In this document: one piece after another, positions 1 to 9,236 of the stretch | Position numbering within the stretch: the stretch's first letter is position 1 | Layout: each line of letters begins with the position of its first letter | Origin: Brachionus manjavacas | Lineage: Eukaryota; Rotifera; Eurotatoria; Ploima; Brachionidae | Direction of reading: 5' to 3' | NCBI GenBank assembly: GCA_019054805.1 | Contig: JAHQIY010000018.1 | Span: forward strand, 558,001 to 622,000 | Length of the DNA stretch: 64,000 nucleotides | Notes under the pieces: generated by a model | Databases searched by the model: none | Seen by the model: the letters and a program-made list of their open reading frames with translations, nothing else | What the model was told of the DNA's origin: nothing | Program-made: the position numbers and the translations under genes

Positions 1-515
1 TATTTGCTAGTATTAGATTGAAATTCCGTATTTCTTTGTTAAAAATACGAAAGTAGATTTATTTTTCACTTAAACCATCTAAATATTAAAAGCAGCTTTA
101 TTTTCAAACTCAATGACTTGTCTTTTTTTAAAAAAATTAATTTAATTAGAAAAAAAAGTGAATTGCGAATCCATCAAGTACACTAATAAATTTTTGTTAT
201 TAATTTTAATCAAAAGAGAAATGTCTTAATCAGTAATTTCACTTTAAAAAAAATAATTGATAATTGATGGAATTTTATCTGCGGTTCTTGAATTTTTCAA
301 GATAATTTTTAAAGATCAGTTAATTTTGTTTTCTGGTTAAAAAGTTATTAAATAAAATTTTAATAGAAATCCTATTAAATTGGTAAAAAGATTTTGGTAC
401 CAATTTAATAAATATTTTTTTATCTTTTCAATTTTATTTATGATTTTGAGGAAATTTTTTTTTAGTTAATTAGTTAAGAATATCATTAAAATGATACTTT
501 AATGCCAAAATTTGA
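1..515. other. AT-rich intergenic DNA, no gene seen
   Basis: Only A/T runs and short degenerate repeats are visible. No open frame, splice-bounded exon or tRNA-like fold was recognised. Confidence 0.5.
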
Positions 516-944
516 ATGAACTGGGATTTTAGACTTTCTATGGCAACTTTTGAAAGAAGAGTAAAAAGTTTGGATAAAAAAGCCTTTCAAGTCGAGAAAG
601 AAAACACTGAACTCAAAGATAAAGTAGTTAAGTTGGAGAACGCCTATGACACACTTAGGAAATGGAAAGAAGAGGTGGAAAAGAGATTAGAAGATCAGCC
701 AAAGAAAGCATACAGCTTTTTGCTTAAGTGCAAGGAAAGTGAGTTCCTAATTAAAAAGATTTTAAGAACTGAAACAAAGGAGGCGAAAATGTAGAGAAAA
801 ACATTGCTATTATCGGAATCGTAAAAATTGAGGAGTCACATGAAGATGTTTTAGCAAATGATGAGGAAAAGGTTGATGAAGCTAAATTGTACAAGAAAAG
901 TATTATAAAAGTAACACGAGGATCTGATCAAATATTTTATTAAC
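516..944 (+). pseudogene. LINE ORF1-like coiled-coil remnant
   Basis: An open frame at 516-794 encodes a charged, heptad-like helix (ERRVKSLDKKAFQVEKENTE and onward) with no non-transposon identity I recognise. It ends in a stop, but the +1-shifted frame continues from about 788 to 944 with ENVEKNIAIIGIVKIEE followed by an acidic stretch. A coiled coil followed by a 'NIAIIGI..' strand is the layout of ORF1 proteins of L1/CR1-like LINEs. I therefore read it as one decayed ORF with a frameshift. No endonuclease or reverse transcriptase follows, so this is an isolated scrap. A lineage-specific coiled-coil gene remains possible. Confidence 0.45.
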
Positions 945-1499
945 AAAAATAAAAAATTCACTAATTACTAGTATATCTAAAACGGATATAAATATTTTTT
1001 AAAAAATTTTTGTGTTCTATTTTTTCTTTTCAAAAAAGCTTCTAAAATGTTTTCCACATTTAAAAGATCGGCTTCCTTTGATTCTATGTTTTGAAATTGA
1101 GATGTCGTTTATTCTCTTTTAGCTCATTGAATTCCTCAAATAATTTTTAATCCTTCTAAAGACAGAAAAAGATCGCTCTGCATCTGCATTTCAGATTATA
1201 TCAAGTCTATATCAAATCTTAATCAAAAGACTTAATTTAAAAAAATATATTTTTTTCATATTTTGAATAAATAGTTTTTTTTGTAATCTTTATTTTCCTT
1301 AAAAATTTAACCAAAATGGCGGGGCAGCATTCTTTCTTTGAAATAAAATTTATTGACACAAAATCCATCTTAAAATTTAAAAAAAATCTTGGTGAAATAA
1401 ATCTTTATTAATTGAATTTAAATGTCGCTTCAAATCGAATTAAAACTAATGATAAAATTCAAAAATAATTTATTAATAAAGCACACTTAAGAAAAAAAA
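945..1499. other. AT-rich intergenic DNA
   Basis: This is the 3' flank of the GET3 gene, which reads leftward. It is A/T rich with many AATAAA-like words that could serve as polyadenylation signals. No coding sequence was seen. Confidence 0.45.
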
Positions 1500-2724
1500 T
1501 TATTTTTGGTAGGGATCGATTAAATTTTGCGAAAAACTAATTATATTATCCATGCCCCGTACTTCTTGTTCTAACAAAGGAAGTTTTGTTACATGAAAAT
1601 CCTCGTATAGTAAATCAATCTTAAAATTAATGTTTTAATTAGTATTATTAATTTGATTTAGGAAAAAACATACTTGATCTAAATATTTTTGCTGTAATCG
1701 AAATCTGGCCAAGCACAGCTTGCACGGTTCCTCATTCTTTGCCAAAAACACAAGCTGATTAACAATAATATTGTTGGTATCAATGCTGTTCTTGGCCAAT
1801 TCCTGAATTAGCCTCTCAGTCTCATACAGCGACAAAAACTCGGCAATACACACGCACACAAAAGTAGTCTGGTTCTAAAATAAAATTTTAATTTAAAATT
1901 TTTTTTTTTTAATTCTAATTACTGGATCTTTAAATTGTTGATTGACTTTTTTGATAATGGCCATTGTTTCTTCTAACTTATTGGACAGCATGTCAGCATT
2001 TATGTCCTGCATTCCGACTAAAGGCGCTATCTTAACATCAAAATTAGTCTAAGAAAAATTAATTTTTTTTTTATTCACTTGGGAAATAAAAGGGCCAATT
2101 TGATTTTTTAAATTTAGAATTTTTTCTATTCCTTTTTCGACTGCTGATGGAAACGAAAGTAGTCTAAGCGTGTGTCCGGTCGGAGCAGTGTCAAAAACAA
2201 CTACTGAAAAATTCATTTTTGACACTAATCTTGGAAAAAATTAGAATTTCAGCTCAAAAAAATATTAAAATAATTTACTTCATGACTTCTGAAAAGCTGA
2301 CTGCCTCGTCTATACCCGGGAAAGATCCGACCATTTCTTGGAGCATTGCTTTTCCGGCGCTGATAAAATCTTCGCCCAAGTCATCTGGAAGTTCGCCAAC
2401 TCCTCCGCTAGGATCTATTTCCATAGCGTACAAATTGGTGAAGCCATTGACTAAAGTTGGTTTTTTGGTAAATTTTTGGTTAAATGCATCCGAAATGTTA
2501 TGTGCTGGATCAGTACTTAGAATAAGAACACTTTCTCTTACCTTGGCCAATTGAACACCCAAGCTGCAGCTGAAAAAAAAAACTAAAACAAAAAAACAGT
2601 TTCAACTTGACAAGTACCTGCAAGTTGTTTTTCCAACTCCACCTTTACCACCAACAAAAATCCATTTTAATGATTCTTTTTCGATTATATTTTTCAACGT
2701 AGGCTCGAAAGATGTTTCAGACAT
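1500..2724 (-). CDS. GET3: GET3/ASNA1 ATPase of tail-anchored protein targeting
   Basis: Cytosolic homodimeric ATPase that carries tail-anchored membrane proteins to the ER insertase. Six exons on the minus strand: 2724-2618, 2569-2279, 2229-2079, 2048-1923, 1874-1674 and 1619-1500. All junctions are GT..AG, phases close, and the protein is 331 aa (family about 340). Visible motifs are the deviant Walker A loop [12 protein letters not shown] (residues about 23-34), a switch stretch around [16 protein letters not shown], and the zinc-binding pair Cys276-Lys-Leu-Cys279 in EEPCKLC that joins the dimer. The C-terminus ends in [20 protein letters not shown]. The first intron splits the codon just after the P-loop. 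The start was chosen as the first ATG ahead of the P-loop. No damage is visible. Identity is very secure by family comparison. Confidence 0.97.
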
Positions 2725-2886
2725 TCCAAATTAGAAATAATTTTTTTTTTTTTATTCAAAATAATAAAAATGATAATTTTTATATATGACGAATAAGCAA
2801 TTTTTATATTTTTATTTTTGCACTTTAAAGTCAAAAAAAGTGTCTGAATAAATTTAAAAGTTTTAGCATGCCACCCTCTTGTTTTT

Positions 2887-3045
2887 TCATCCGGGACCGG
2901 CATACGGCGTAGTTATGGCAGTTTTTTGACTTGAGAAGCACGTGGGACGTTCATCATAAACAGCGCCACTCATCCGAGCACTTTTAGTTTGGCTGCGAAC
3001 TCGGCAACTATTTAGACTAGCTTGGAACCACAAACCAAGCGGCAT
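2887..3045 (-). CDS. Small GC-rich ORF upstream of GET3, unknown
   Basis: A 52-codon frame runs from ATG at 3045 to TGA at 2887. It starts MPLGLWFQAS and contains RMSGAVYDERPTCFSS and ITTPYAGPG. The frame stays open about 27 nt further upstream, to a TAA. The block is clearly GC-richer than its surroundings, like real exons here. It lies about 160 nt upstream of the GET3 start on the same strand, so it could be an upstream ORF, a separate small gene or exon, or part of a repeat. I do not recognise the protein. Two perfect hairpins overlap its 5' end, so a structured non-coding RNA is an alternative. Confidence 0.35.
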   Translation of the reverse strand: MPLGLWFQASLNSCRVRSQTKSARMSGAVYDERPTCFSSQKTAITTPYAGPG

Positions 3046-3067
3046 TCTCAATTTAAAGGAGAATGCC
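3020..3067. other. Two abutting perfect hairpins
   Basis: GCTTGG at 3020-3025 pairs with CCAAGC at 3035-3040. Immediately next, GGCATTCTC at 3041-3049 pairs with GAGAATGCC at 3059-3067. Both loops are 9 nt and there is no spacer between the hairpins. They could be RNA structure near the start of the small ORF or a remnant inverted repeat. Confidence 0.6.
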
Positions 3068-4089
3068 TTAACTTAAGCGCTTCAAAAGTTACCGCTATTC
3101 AAAGAAGATTCTCTATAAAATTTTAATTTTGAAAATGTTTCTAAGTTTCATTTTATTCCTAGAACATTTTTTGCTTTTAAATTATGATGTTTTCATGCTT
3201 TTCAAGCTCGAAATTCGAAACTAATAGTCACATTCTTCATGAATTAGACTACTTTTTTAGGACTGTAACTGGCTTTGATATGAGACCTCAAAAATCACAA
3301 ATAATTAAACCAAACAACCAGTCTTACTTTAAACCCTTGCGAAGAGTTGCGTACACTTAAACTTAAATACCAAATTTTAATGCATGCATTGACCATAGAT
3401 CCCTTATACTTGTTATAGTGATTCATAGGACCCTTCAAATGCTTTAGTAATCCAAAAGGTTTATTAGTAAGCAACAATAAATATTTATGTGATTTAAAGC
3501 ATTAATAATTTTTATATCTTGTTTTAATCAACAATTAACATTCACTCTTTTTTTTTTAATAAAAAATTTAAAAACGAATTCGTAACTTTTATTTACTCTC
3601 AAGTTGTCGCCAGACTTAAGTGTAACATGCTTTCAACCGAATTTTGGAATTTAAAGCGGTATAAATTATCATTGCACTAAAAATACGAAAATTTAAAATT
3701 AATTTTGTAATTATTTTTATTAAAAAAATTTAATTTTTTAATTTTTGGCGTGGTCTCTTAACTAAAGTTTTTAATTCAAGATTAAAAATTAATTTATTTT
3801 AAAATTTCTTTTAAATCTTTTAAAAAATAAGTTAAAGTTTTTTTTTTAAATCTAAACTTGTTTTATTTTCTTATTTTGGCTTCTGTGTCAAGCTAGGTTT
3901 TCTAACATGTATCTTAATGCTTCCATGTTTTTAGCTAATAAAACGTGTGTAGAATAAAAATTGTCAAAAATTAATTTTATCATTAAAAATTTTTTTATTT
4001 ATCAAAGGCTTTAAATTTTTTTAAATTATAACTGAATCCTTCTATTTTGAAAAAAAAATATGAGTTAAGTTATTGAACTCAATGACGAC
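3068..4089. other. AT-rich intergenic DNA
   Basis: No gene is visible. Short open frames here lack codon structure and have no splice-bounded continuation. Confidence 0.4.
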
Positions 4090-4270
4090 GCGAACAGTCT
4101 TGGCATGGTCTTGTACAACCTTTGGGTCCATATTGCTCAGGCAAGTGTGAGTTTTGTTTTCGAGTTGCTTAAGATTTTTTGGCCTTATATTTTTATCTAA
4201 CATATAATTCTGTATCATTTTGAAATGATGCTAAGTCGGGCCAAAATACATAATTGCCATCCTGATAATA
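4090..4270 (-). pseudogene. Mariner-type DDE transposase C-terminal remnant
   Basis: Reading leftward from about 4282, the minus strand gives YYQDGNYVFWPDLAS. After a frameshift it continues with a helix and then NMDPKVVQDHAKTVRVVIE near 4100-4150. 'FWPDLAS' followed by a distal 'NMDPKVVQ..' helix matches the C-terminal half of a mariner/Tc1-superfamily transposase. The frame breaks at least twice and the N-terminal half is absent. Its 5' side abuts the putative left end of the Tc1-like element at 4271, which suggests that the Tc1 element jumped into it. Confidence 0.5.
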
Positions 4271-4977
4271 CAGTGTGTATAGAAAATTTAGAGCATTTAA
4301 ATTTTTTTATGCAAGGTTTGTTTCTTGAAAGCCGTGCGGCTAAATAAAAAAATAAAAAGATACTTTCTTTTTGAAATTTATTTTAAAAAAATTTTAGAAA
4401 GGTACAAAAACTAGGATAGAAAAAAAAATCGAAGTAAAAAAACCGCAAAAAAAAGGAGTGAAATTTTTTAACAAAAAAAATCGTCTACAAAATTTAGATC
4501 ATTTATTTTTTAACATTTAAAATGCCCACCCTTAGCTTTAATACACTCAGCGACACGTTTTGGCATAAACTCAATCATGTTTTTTACTAAAGTTCACGAA
4601 ATTCAAAACTTTAGTGCTATCTGAATTCTTTATTTTTGACTCAAAATTCGTAATGTACGCCCTCAAAAACCCCAAAAAAAAAATTTTTTTGAAGGGGCCA
4701 AAAAAAAAAATTTTTTACACCCAGGGTTCCAAAAATAGCAAACCCTTTAAAAAGTTGTTGTTCTTTAAGACTCAAAATCTCAAAGATAAAACTTGAATAT
4801 ACTAAAAAAGTATATATATTCTGAAAGAGCATAAAATTCTCTACATGCTAATGTAATTTAGAAGAAAAAAAAAAGGGTGTGGCGGTTTTTGTTGGCTAAA
4901 AAAAGGAAAAAAATGTGTTTTTTCTGGTTTAAATCGTATCTCCTCCGAGGGATCAATTATGACCCGATTTTTTTTTA

Positions 4978-5043
4978 AATCTAGACAAAATTCTGAACAA
5001 TTATATGGTTTTACTTAGAATTGTTCAGAATTTTGTCTAGATT
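4978..5043. repeat. 25-bp perfect inverted repeat
   Basis: Arms at 4978-5002 and 5019-5043 are exact reverse complements separated by 16 nt. The inner part reads CTGAACAATT / AATTGTTCAG. It lies inside the Tc1-like remnant, and the arms resemble that element's right end (GATTGTTCA). They may be two terminal repeats joined head to head. Confidence 0.75.
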
Positions 5044-5368
5044 CGTGTTAGTAACCTTGGAGTTTTCGGCCAAAAAAAATTAATTGAAGAGGAAGAAGAT
5101 GAAGATGATCATATGGAAATAGACGTTGAACCCGATTTAAATAATAATTACCATGATTTTTTTAATTCATCCGAATCTAAAGAATCCTATAGAAGTTCTT
5201 TGGTGTTATTTAAAAGAGCATATTAGAGCAAGAACAAATCAGACATTTCCAAGAATGATGGAGCTTTTAGCCGAAGCAAAAGAAAAGAATGAGCAGTATG
5301 TGCACAAGCGCCATCCTGCTGAAAAATCCAGTCTTGACTCAGATCAAAAAATATCAACTTGTAGGTAA
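5044..5368 (+). pseudogene. Plus-strand DDE transposase fragment inside Tc1 remnant
   Basis: The frame at 5153-5368 reads HPNLKNPIEVLWCYLKEHIR and onward. This resembles the last catalytic block of Tc1/IS630-type transposases (SPDLNPIE.xW..LK). It is on the strand opposite the surrounding Tc1 transposase. A different frame upstream (about 5050-5215) carries an acidic run, EEEEDEDDHMEIDVE. Either an inverted piece of the Tc1 element or a second, nested element would explain it. Confidence 0.4.
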
Positions 5369-6326
5369 TAAGTTATTTTCTAGAGTGTTCATGTACACAA
5401 ATTGATTAACTCTGCCTGTATAAATGGAGCAGCATCCAGTACCTTTATAATTAATACATCCCCAAATACCAACCGAACCTCCACCATTTTGTTACTTTGG
5501 TAAACAAAACTTGGGGTGATACTCTTCGTTTGCAAAACGATTTACAACCACTCTAGATTTTCTGTTAAATACTTCGAAATTGGACTCGTCACTAAAAACA
5601 ACTTTTGACCAGTCATTAACAGTCCATTTTTGTCATTCTTTGCACCATTTGAGCCTTTTCGATCGATTCAATACAGTCAAAAGAGGCTTTTTTATTGCAG
5701 TACACAACTGTTTTTTTTTGTTTAATAGAACTTTTCTTACAGTGTCTTTACTAACAGTAAAATTTGGAAATTTAGAACTAAAATCAGAAGCTAGCTGTGT
5801 ATAGCTTGTTGTAAGATTGATATTGACCTTTCTAAAAATGTATGACTCATCTCGACTGGAAAGCTTTCGGGGTCTTCCAGACCTTGGTAATTCTTTGACC
5901 ACGGATGTCTTCTCATAATTGCGCTTTGTTGTAATCACACATTTTCTCGAAACTGCTACTAGATCAGCTATTTCTTTATGAGATTTGGTCTTATCTTTTC
6001 TTATAGACCAATTATTTGCCACCTTTGAGCCTCAGATACTTTATTTTTGACCATTTTTATGGAAAAAACGCCAAAATGGTACAACTCAATAAAGGATCGA
6101 TTTTAAAATCCAAAAATAATAAATCAAACGTAAAAAGTGCAAGCAAACAGTATGAAAAGACATTCCAAGCAATGGGTGAAAAAAATGGCCAGGGATTGTC
6201 AGGGTGTGGTAACATTTTAGGATAAAATAATTGTTCTAAACTTTGTGGACTATTTTTTTTTTCAATTTTTTCGGTTTTTTTTAAATGGGTTCTGGAGTGT
6301 CCAGAAATTTTTTTTTGAACAATCTG

Positions 6327-7755
6327 TATATCAAAAGAAAGCTAATAAAATTATCTTTAAGATGGTATAGTTAACTTTATATGTAAATCGATTTTAATTT
6401 CAGATTTTTAAACCTTAAAATATTTTTTTAAATTTTTTAGTAATGTTCTCATCTTTCTAGACATTCTGTATTCTAACGTTATTGCTATAAATTGAATCGC
6501 CTTACAACTTCAGCGCTTGGCAAATTTTGGTTACTTTTTACAAAGTTGTTACAAATCTTTTTTGATGGTTTCGTCAATTTTTTACTAACAATTTATTAAA
6601 AAATCAACTTAATGATATAATTTTATTTATTTTAAAGCTAGAATCAGCCAGATTTTAAATTTTGAAAAAAAAAGGGAAATGTCTTGTCCTTTCTTATAGC
6701 AAATCAAACTAAAATTTTGGGCCATTTTTTATTCTACACCAGCTAGTATTATTTAAACTTGATAAAATTGATGAAGCAACTAAATTTTTAAAAATATTTG
6801 AATATCAATGAAATCACTCTCATCAATAAACTCCATTAAAATATCGTCAAATATTATAAAAATTAAAAAAAAATCAGCTAAGTTTTATTTTATTTTTACA
6901 TGAAAAATTCAATTGATATCTTCTTTAAAGTTGTTTTAGTTATTTTTAGTCAAATGTCCATCACAAGCTTCTAATCTCTGCAGTTTTATTGAAATACTTT
7001 TTGAAATTTTTTGTAAATAAATAATTTATAATTTCGAGGTTAATAAACAGGTTAGGGTCCATGCTTCAAGAGACTGATTAACACTACATTTATTTAAATT
7101 CATTAAAAATGATTATATTCAATTTATAAAAAAAAGAAAAGTTATTGATTACATTGAATTTAGAATGCTAACGGCCAAGAAAATGAGGATTTTGGTAAGA
7201 AAATAATAAAATTAGCTTTTTGTTCAAAATATTTATTTAATTTTATTATGAAAATTTTTTTAAAAATTCAACATTCCTTACCGTTTCCTACTTAAGATTA
7301 CACATTTTCAAAAGAACTTAAAGTCAAATATTTTAAGCAAAAAATTCTATTTGTTACTAAATTTTTTATTAAATTAATAAATATTTTAAACTGGTTTGAC
7401 TTTTTTTTCTACTGATCGCTCTGTGCTTAAGCAGCCATCAGTTATTAATTATTTGACCAACCACCACCGTTTTTTATTACAATTTCCATTACCTTTAATT
7501 TAAATTAATTAAAATAATTAAATAAAAACTAGAAATAAAATAGCATGCTTTTTTTAAAACTATTAATGTATTTTTGACATCTCAATCAACAATTTCCAAT
7601 TTTGTTGTGCTACCAGATTGTTTTGAAAAAAAATCTAACCAGTTCACTATTAATTTACTTCAAGTTAAATAAAAAAACATATATATCATTTATTACATAT
7701 CTATTTATCTTCTCTTTAATTTATTTTATTATTTTATTTTATTTTTATTTTTTAA
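6327..7755. other. AT-rich intergenic DNA
   Basis: Nothing coding was recognised. The open frame at about 7602-7802 is an A/T-driven hydrophobic translation without conserved features. Confidence 0.4.
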
Positions 7756-7802
7756 TTCTGAGGGAGCTCAAGCTCGGTAAAGAAAAGCAAATAAATAAAT
7801 GA
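7756..7802 (+). repeat. LINE 3'-tail-like dispersed repeat, copy 1
   Basis: TTCTGAGGGAGCTCAAGCTC GGTA is followed by a CAAATAAATAAAT tail. Related segments occur at 41305-41353 (plus) and 50309-50349 (minus). A short unique core plus an A-rich simple tail is what severely 5'-truncated LINEs or SINEs leave behind. Confidence 0.5.
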
Positions 7803-8049
7803 AAATTTTGCTTTTTGTTAATTTATAGCTTCGAAAAATAGCATTAAAACGTAGAGCAATAGTCAAAATACGGTAGAATAAAGGTCTGTAAAAAATTGGA
7901 CATTTACTGAAGTAGTAAGATAGAAAAAATTCTTTTGATAGAGTTAAGATCAATTATGAAGCCTAATAAACAGATTTCCCTTACAACTAAGACTTTTTGA
8001 CTGTAACCTTTTCTGGATACAATCTTTCTTTTAAGGAAATATCATGCAA

Positions 8050-9236
8050 AAAGTTTTAGACCAATTTTGTTAAACCATTTATTTAAAATCATTGTTGAAA
8101 AGTCAAAACTTTTCAAAATTGTTCCAAGGTGATTTCTGCAGATAATAATTGTTGCATCATCTGCAAAAATTTTGATTTTTAAATTTTTGAAAATAAATGG
8201 TTACCAAAATAAGAAAAAGGAGTGGACCCAAAACTGATCCCTACGGTACACCCTATTTCAATTTAAGGGATTTAGACATTTCACCGCCAATTCTAACTAT
8301 CCGAGATCTATTTTCAAAGTTATTTGAAAAAAGGCATAAAGAAGAATTGTCAAAATCATGATGACAAAGTTTTAAAAAAAATTTGAATCTTTAACATTAA
8401 AGCATTTTCTAAAGTCAATAAAAAAAGAGACAGTTGTGAGTTTCTTTTCTTTGGAATTTTTTAGTTCACTATCCTCATGAATGACTTTTTGACAAGAATG
8501 TCCAGATCTAAAACCATGTTGACCATTAAACAATATCTTATTCAATTCAAAAGAATGAGCTATTTGTTTTCCCAATAGACATCGAATATTTTTGCTTTTA
8601 AAAAATTATTTTTGTCACTCAAATAATTATTTTATCAGTCAATTAATTTATTTGTCATCATATTTAGTTTATTTGTCAGTAAGATTTAATTTTTTTTGTC
8701 AGTCCATTAATTGATGGCATTAGTGAAAGAACTGATATCCCGCAATAATTGTTAATATCTAATTTTCCCATTTATTTTTTTAGGTAAATTTCCAATCCTC
8801 TGGTATTTTTTTATAAATTAAAAAATTATTACTCAAAAAGTAGTGGGATTTTAAATTCATGAAGATTTTTAATTTTAGTGTGGGTTCCTACGAATCCAGG
8901 GGAGCTTGGTGAAAGGAGTTCGTCAATAGCTTTTTTAATTTTATCTAAAGAGAGTTCACAAAATGAAAATCGCGGAGAAGAAATGGTTTCATTGAGTTTT
9001 TAATATCTAAAAGTGCTAGAGATGAATTTGGTTGAGTCAGTTTCACTGGACAAAGAGGAAGATTCAATTGAAGCAAAGCAACTATTAAACATTTCCACTT
9101 GGTCAACAGTAGTTGAGGCTTTCTTAACATCCCCACAAAGTTCTTCTGGAAAGCTGTCAAATTTAGCATCTCCTCTTAACTTTATTAATGTTTTGTAAAA
9201 ATTCAAAAAATTCTTAGAATTTTTAGACTCCAAAAT
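8050..9236 (-). pseudogene. LINE reverse transcriptase, degenerate
   Basis: Read leftward from 9236 there is linker sequence (MESKNSKNFLNFYKTLIKLR and onward), then IPEDWK and KLDINNYCGISVLS. Next come FNGQHGFRSGHSC and FFIDFRKCF (RT motif A region), the GVP.GSVLGPLLFLI motif and a FADD catalytic box (usually YADD). This is the order of a CR1/Jockey-type non-LTR reverse transcriptase. Stops and frameshifts interrupt it repeatedly, and a tandem repeat is inserted at about 8603-8706. No endonuclease domain is visible. Confidence 0.8.
8603..8706 (-). repeat. Tandem repeat of about 21 bp inside the LINE
   Basis: On the minus strand about five degenerate units of the form ACTGACAAATAAATTAAAT follow each other. 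They fall between the RT blocks ISVLS and MGKQIAHSF. Similar TGACAAATAA-containing words recur on the minus strand at 59690-59885. Confidence 0.5.

Larger units (their letters stand above)
4510..6022 (-). pseudogene. Tc1-like DDE transposase, broken
   Basis: The N-terminal 129 codons (6022-5633) contain helix-turn-helix DNA-binding sequence: SHKEIADLVAVSRK, the hook GRPRKLSSRDE, and a second HTH ending SKDTVRKVLL. After a stop at WCKE the frame resumes with SKVVFSDESNFEVF (first catalytic Asp) and GGGSVGIWGC. A further frameshift leads to IFQQDGACAHTAHS (second Asp). The expected 'SPDLNPIE' block is missing on this strand. The C-terminus reappears at 4590-4510 as MIEFMPKRVAECIKAKGGHF followed by a stop. 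Several stops and frameshifts make it non-functional. Confidence 0.8.
4271..6326 (-). mobile_element. Degenerate Tc1-like transposon (tentative limits)
   Basis: Limits are placed at CAGTGTGTATAG (4271, after a TA) on the left. On the right the element ends at 6326 before a TA; read inward on the minus strand it starts CAGATTGTTC. The two ends share little beyond CAG, so the limits are tentative. The body holds a broken Tc1-like transposase on the minus strand (4510-6022). It is longer than the usual 1.3-1.7 kb because foreign or rearranged sequence occupies about 4600-5290. Confidence 0.45.

Noticed and set aside
2887..3067. GC-rich block as a 5S rRNA, snRNA or SRP RNA gene
   Set aside because: I compared it by eye with conserved motifs of these RNAs (Sm-site neighbourhoods, SRP GGAAAC/GGAGCAGG) and found no consistent match. 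An ATGATGA box C-like word on the minus strand has no matching box D.
4641..4832. ORFs on both strands around 4.6-4.8 kb
   Set aside because: They arise from A/T homopolymers and lie in the debris of the Tc1-like element.
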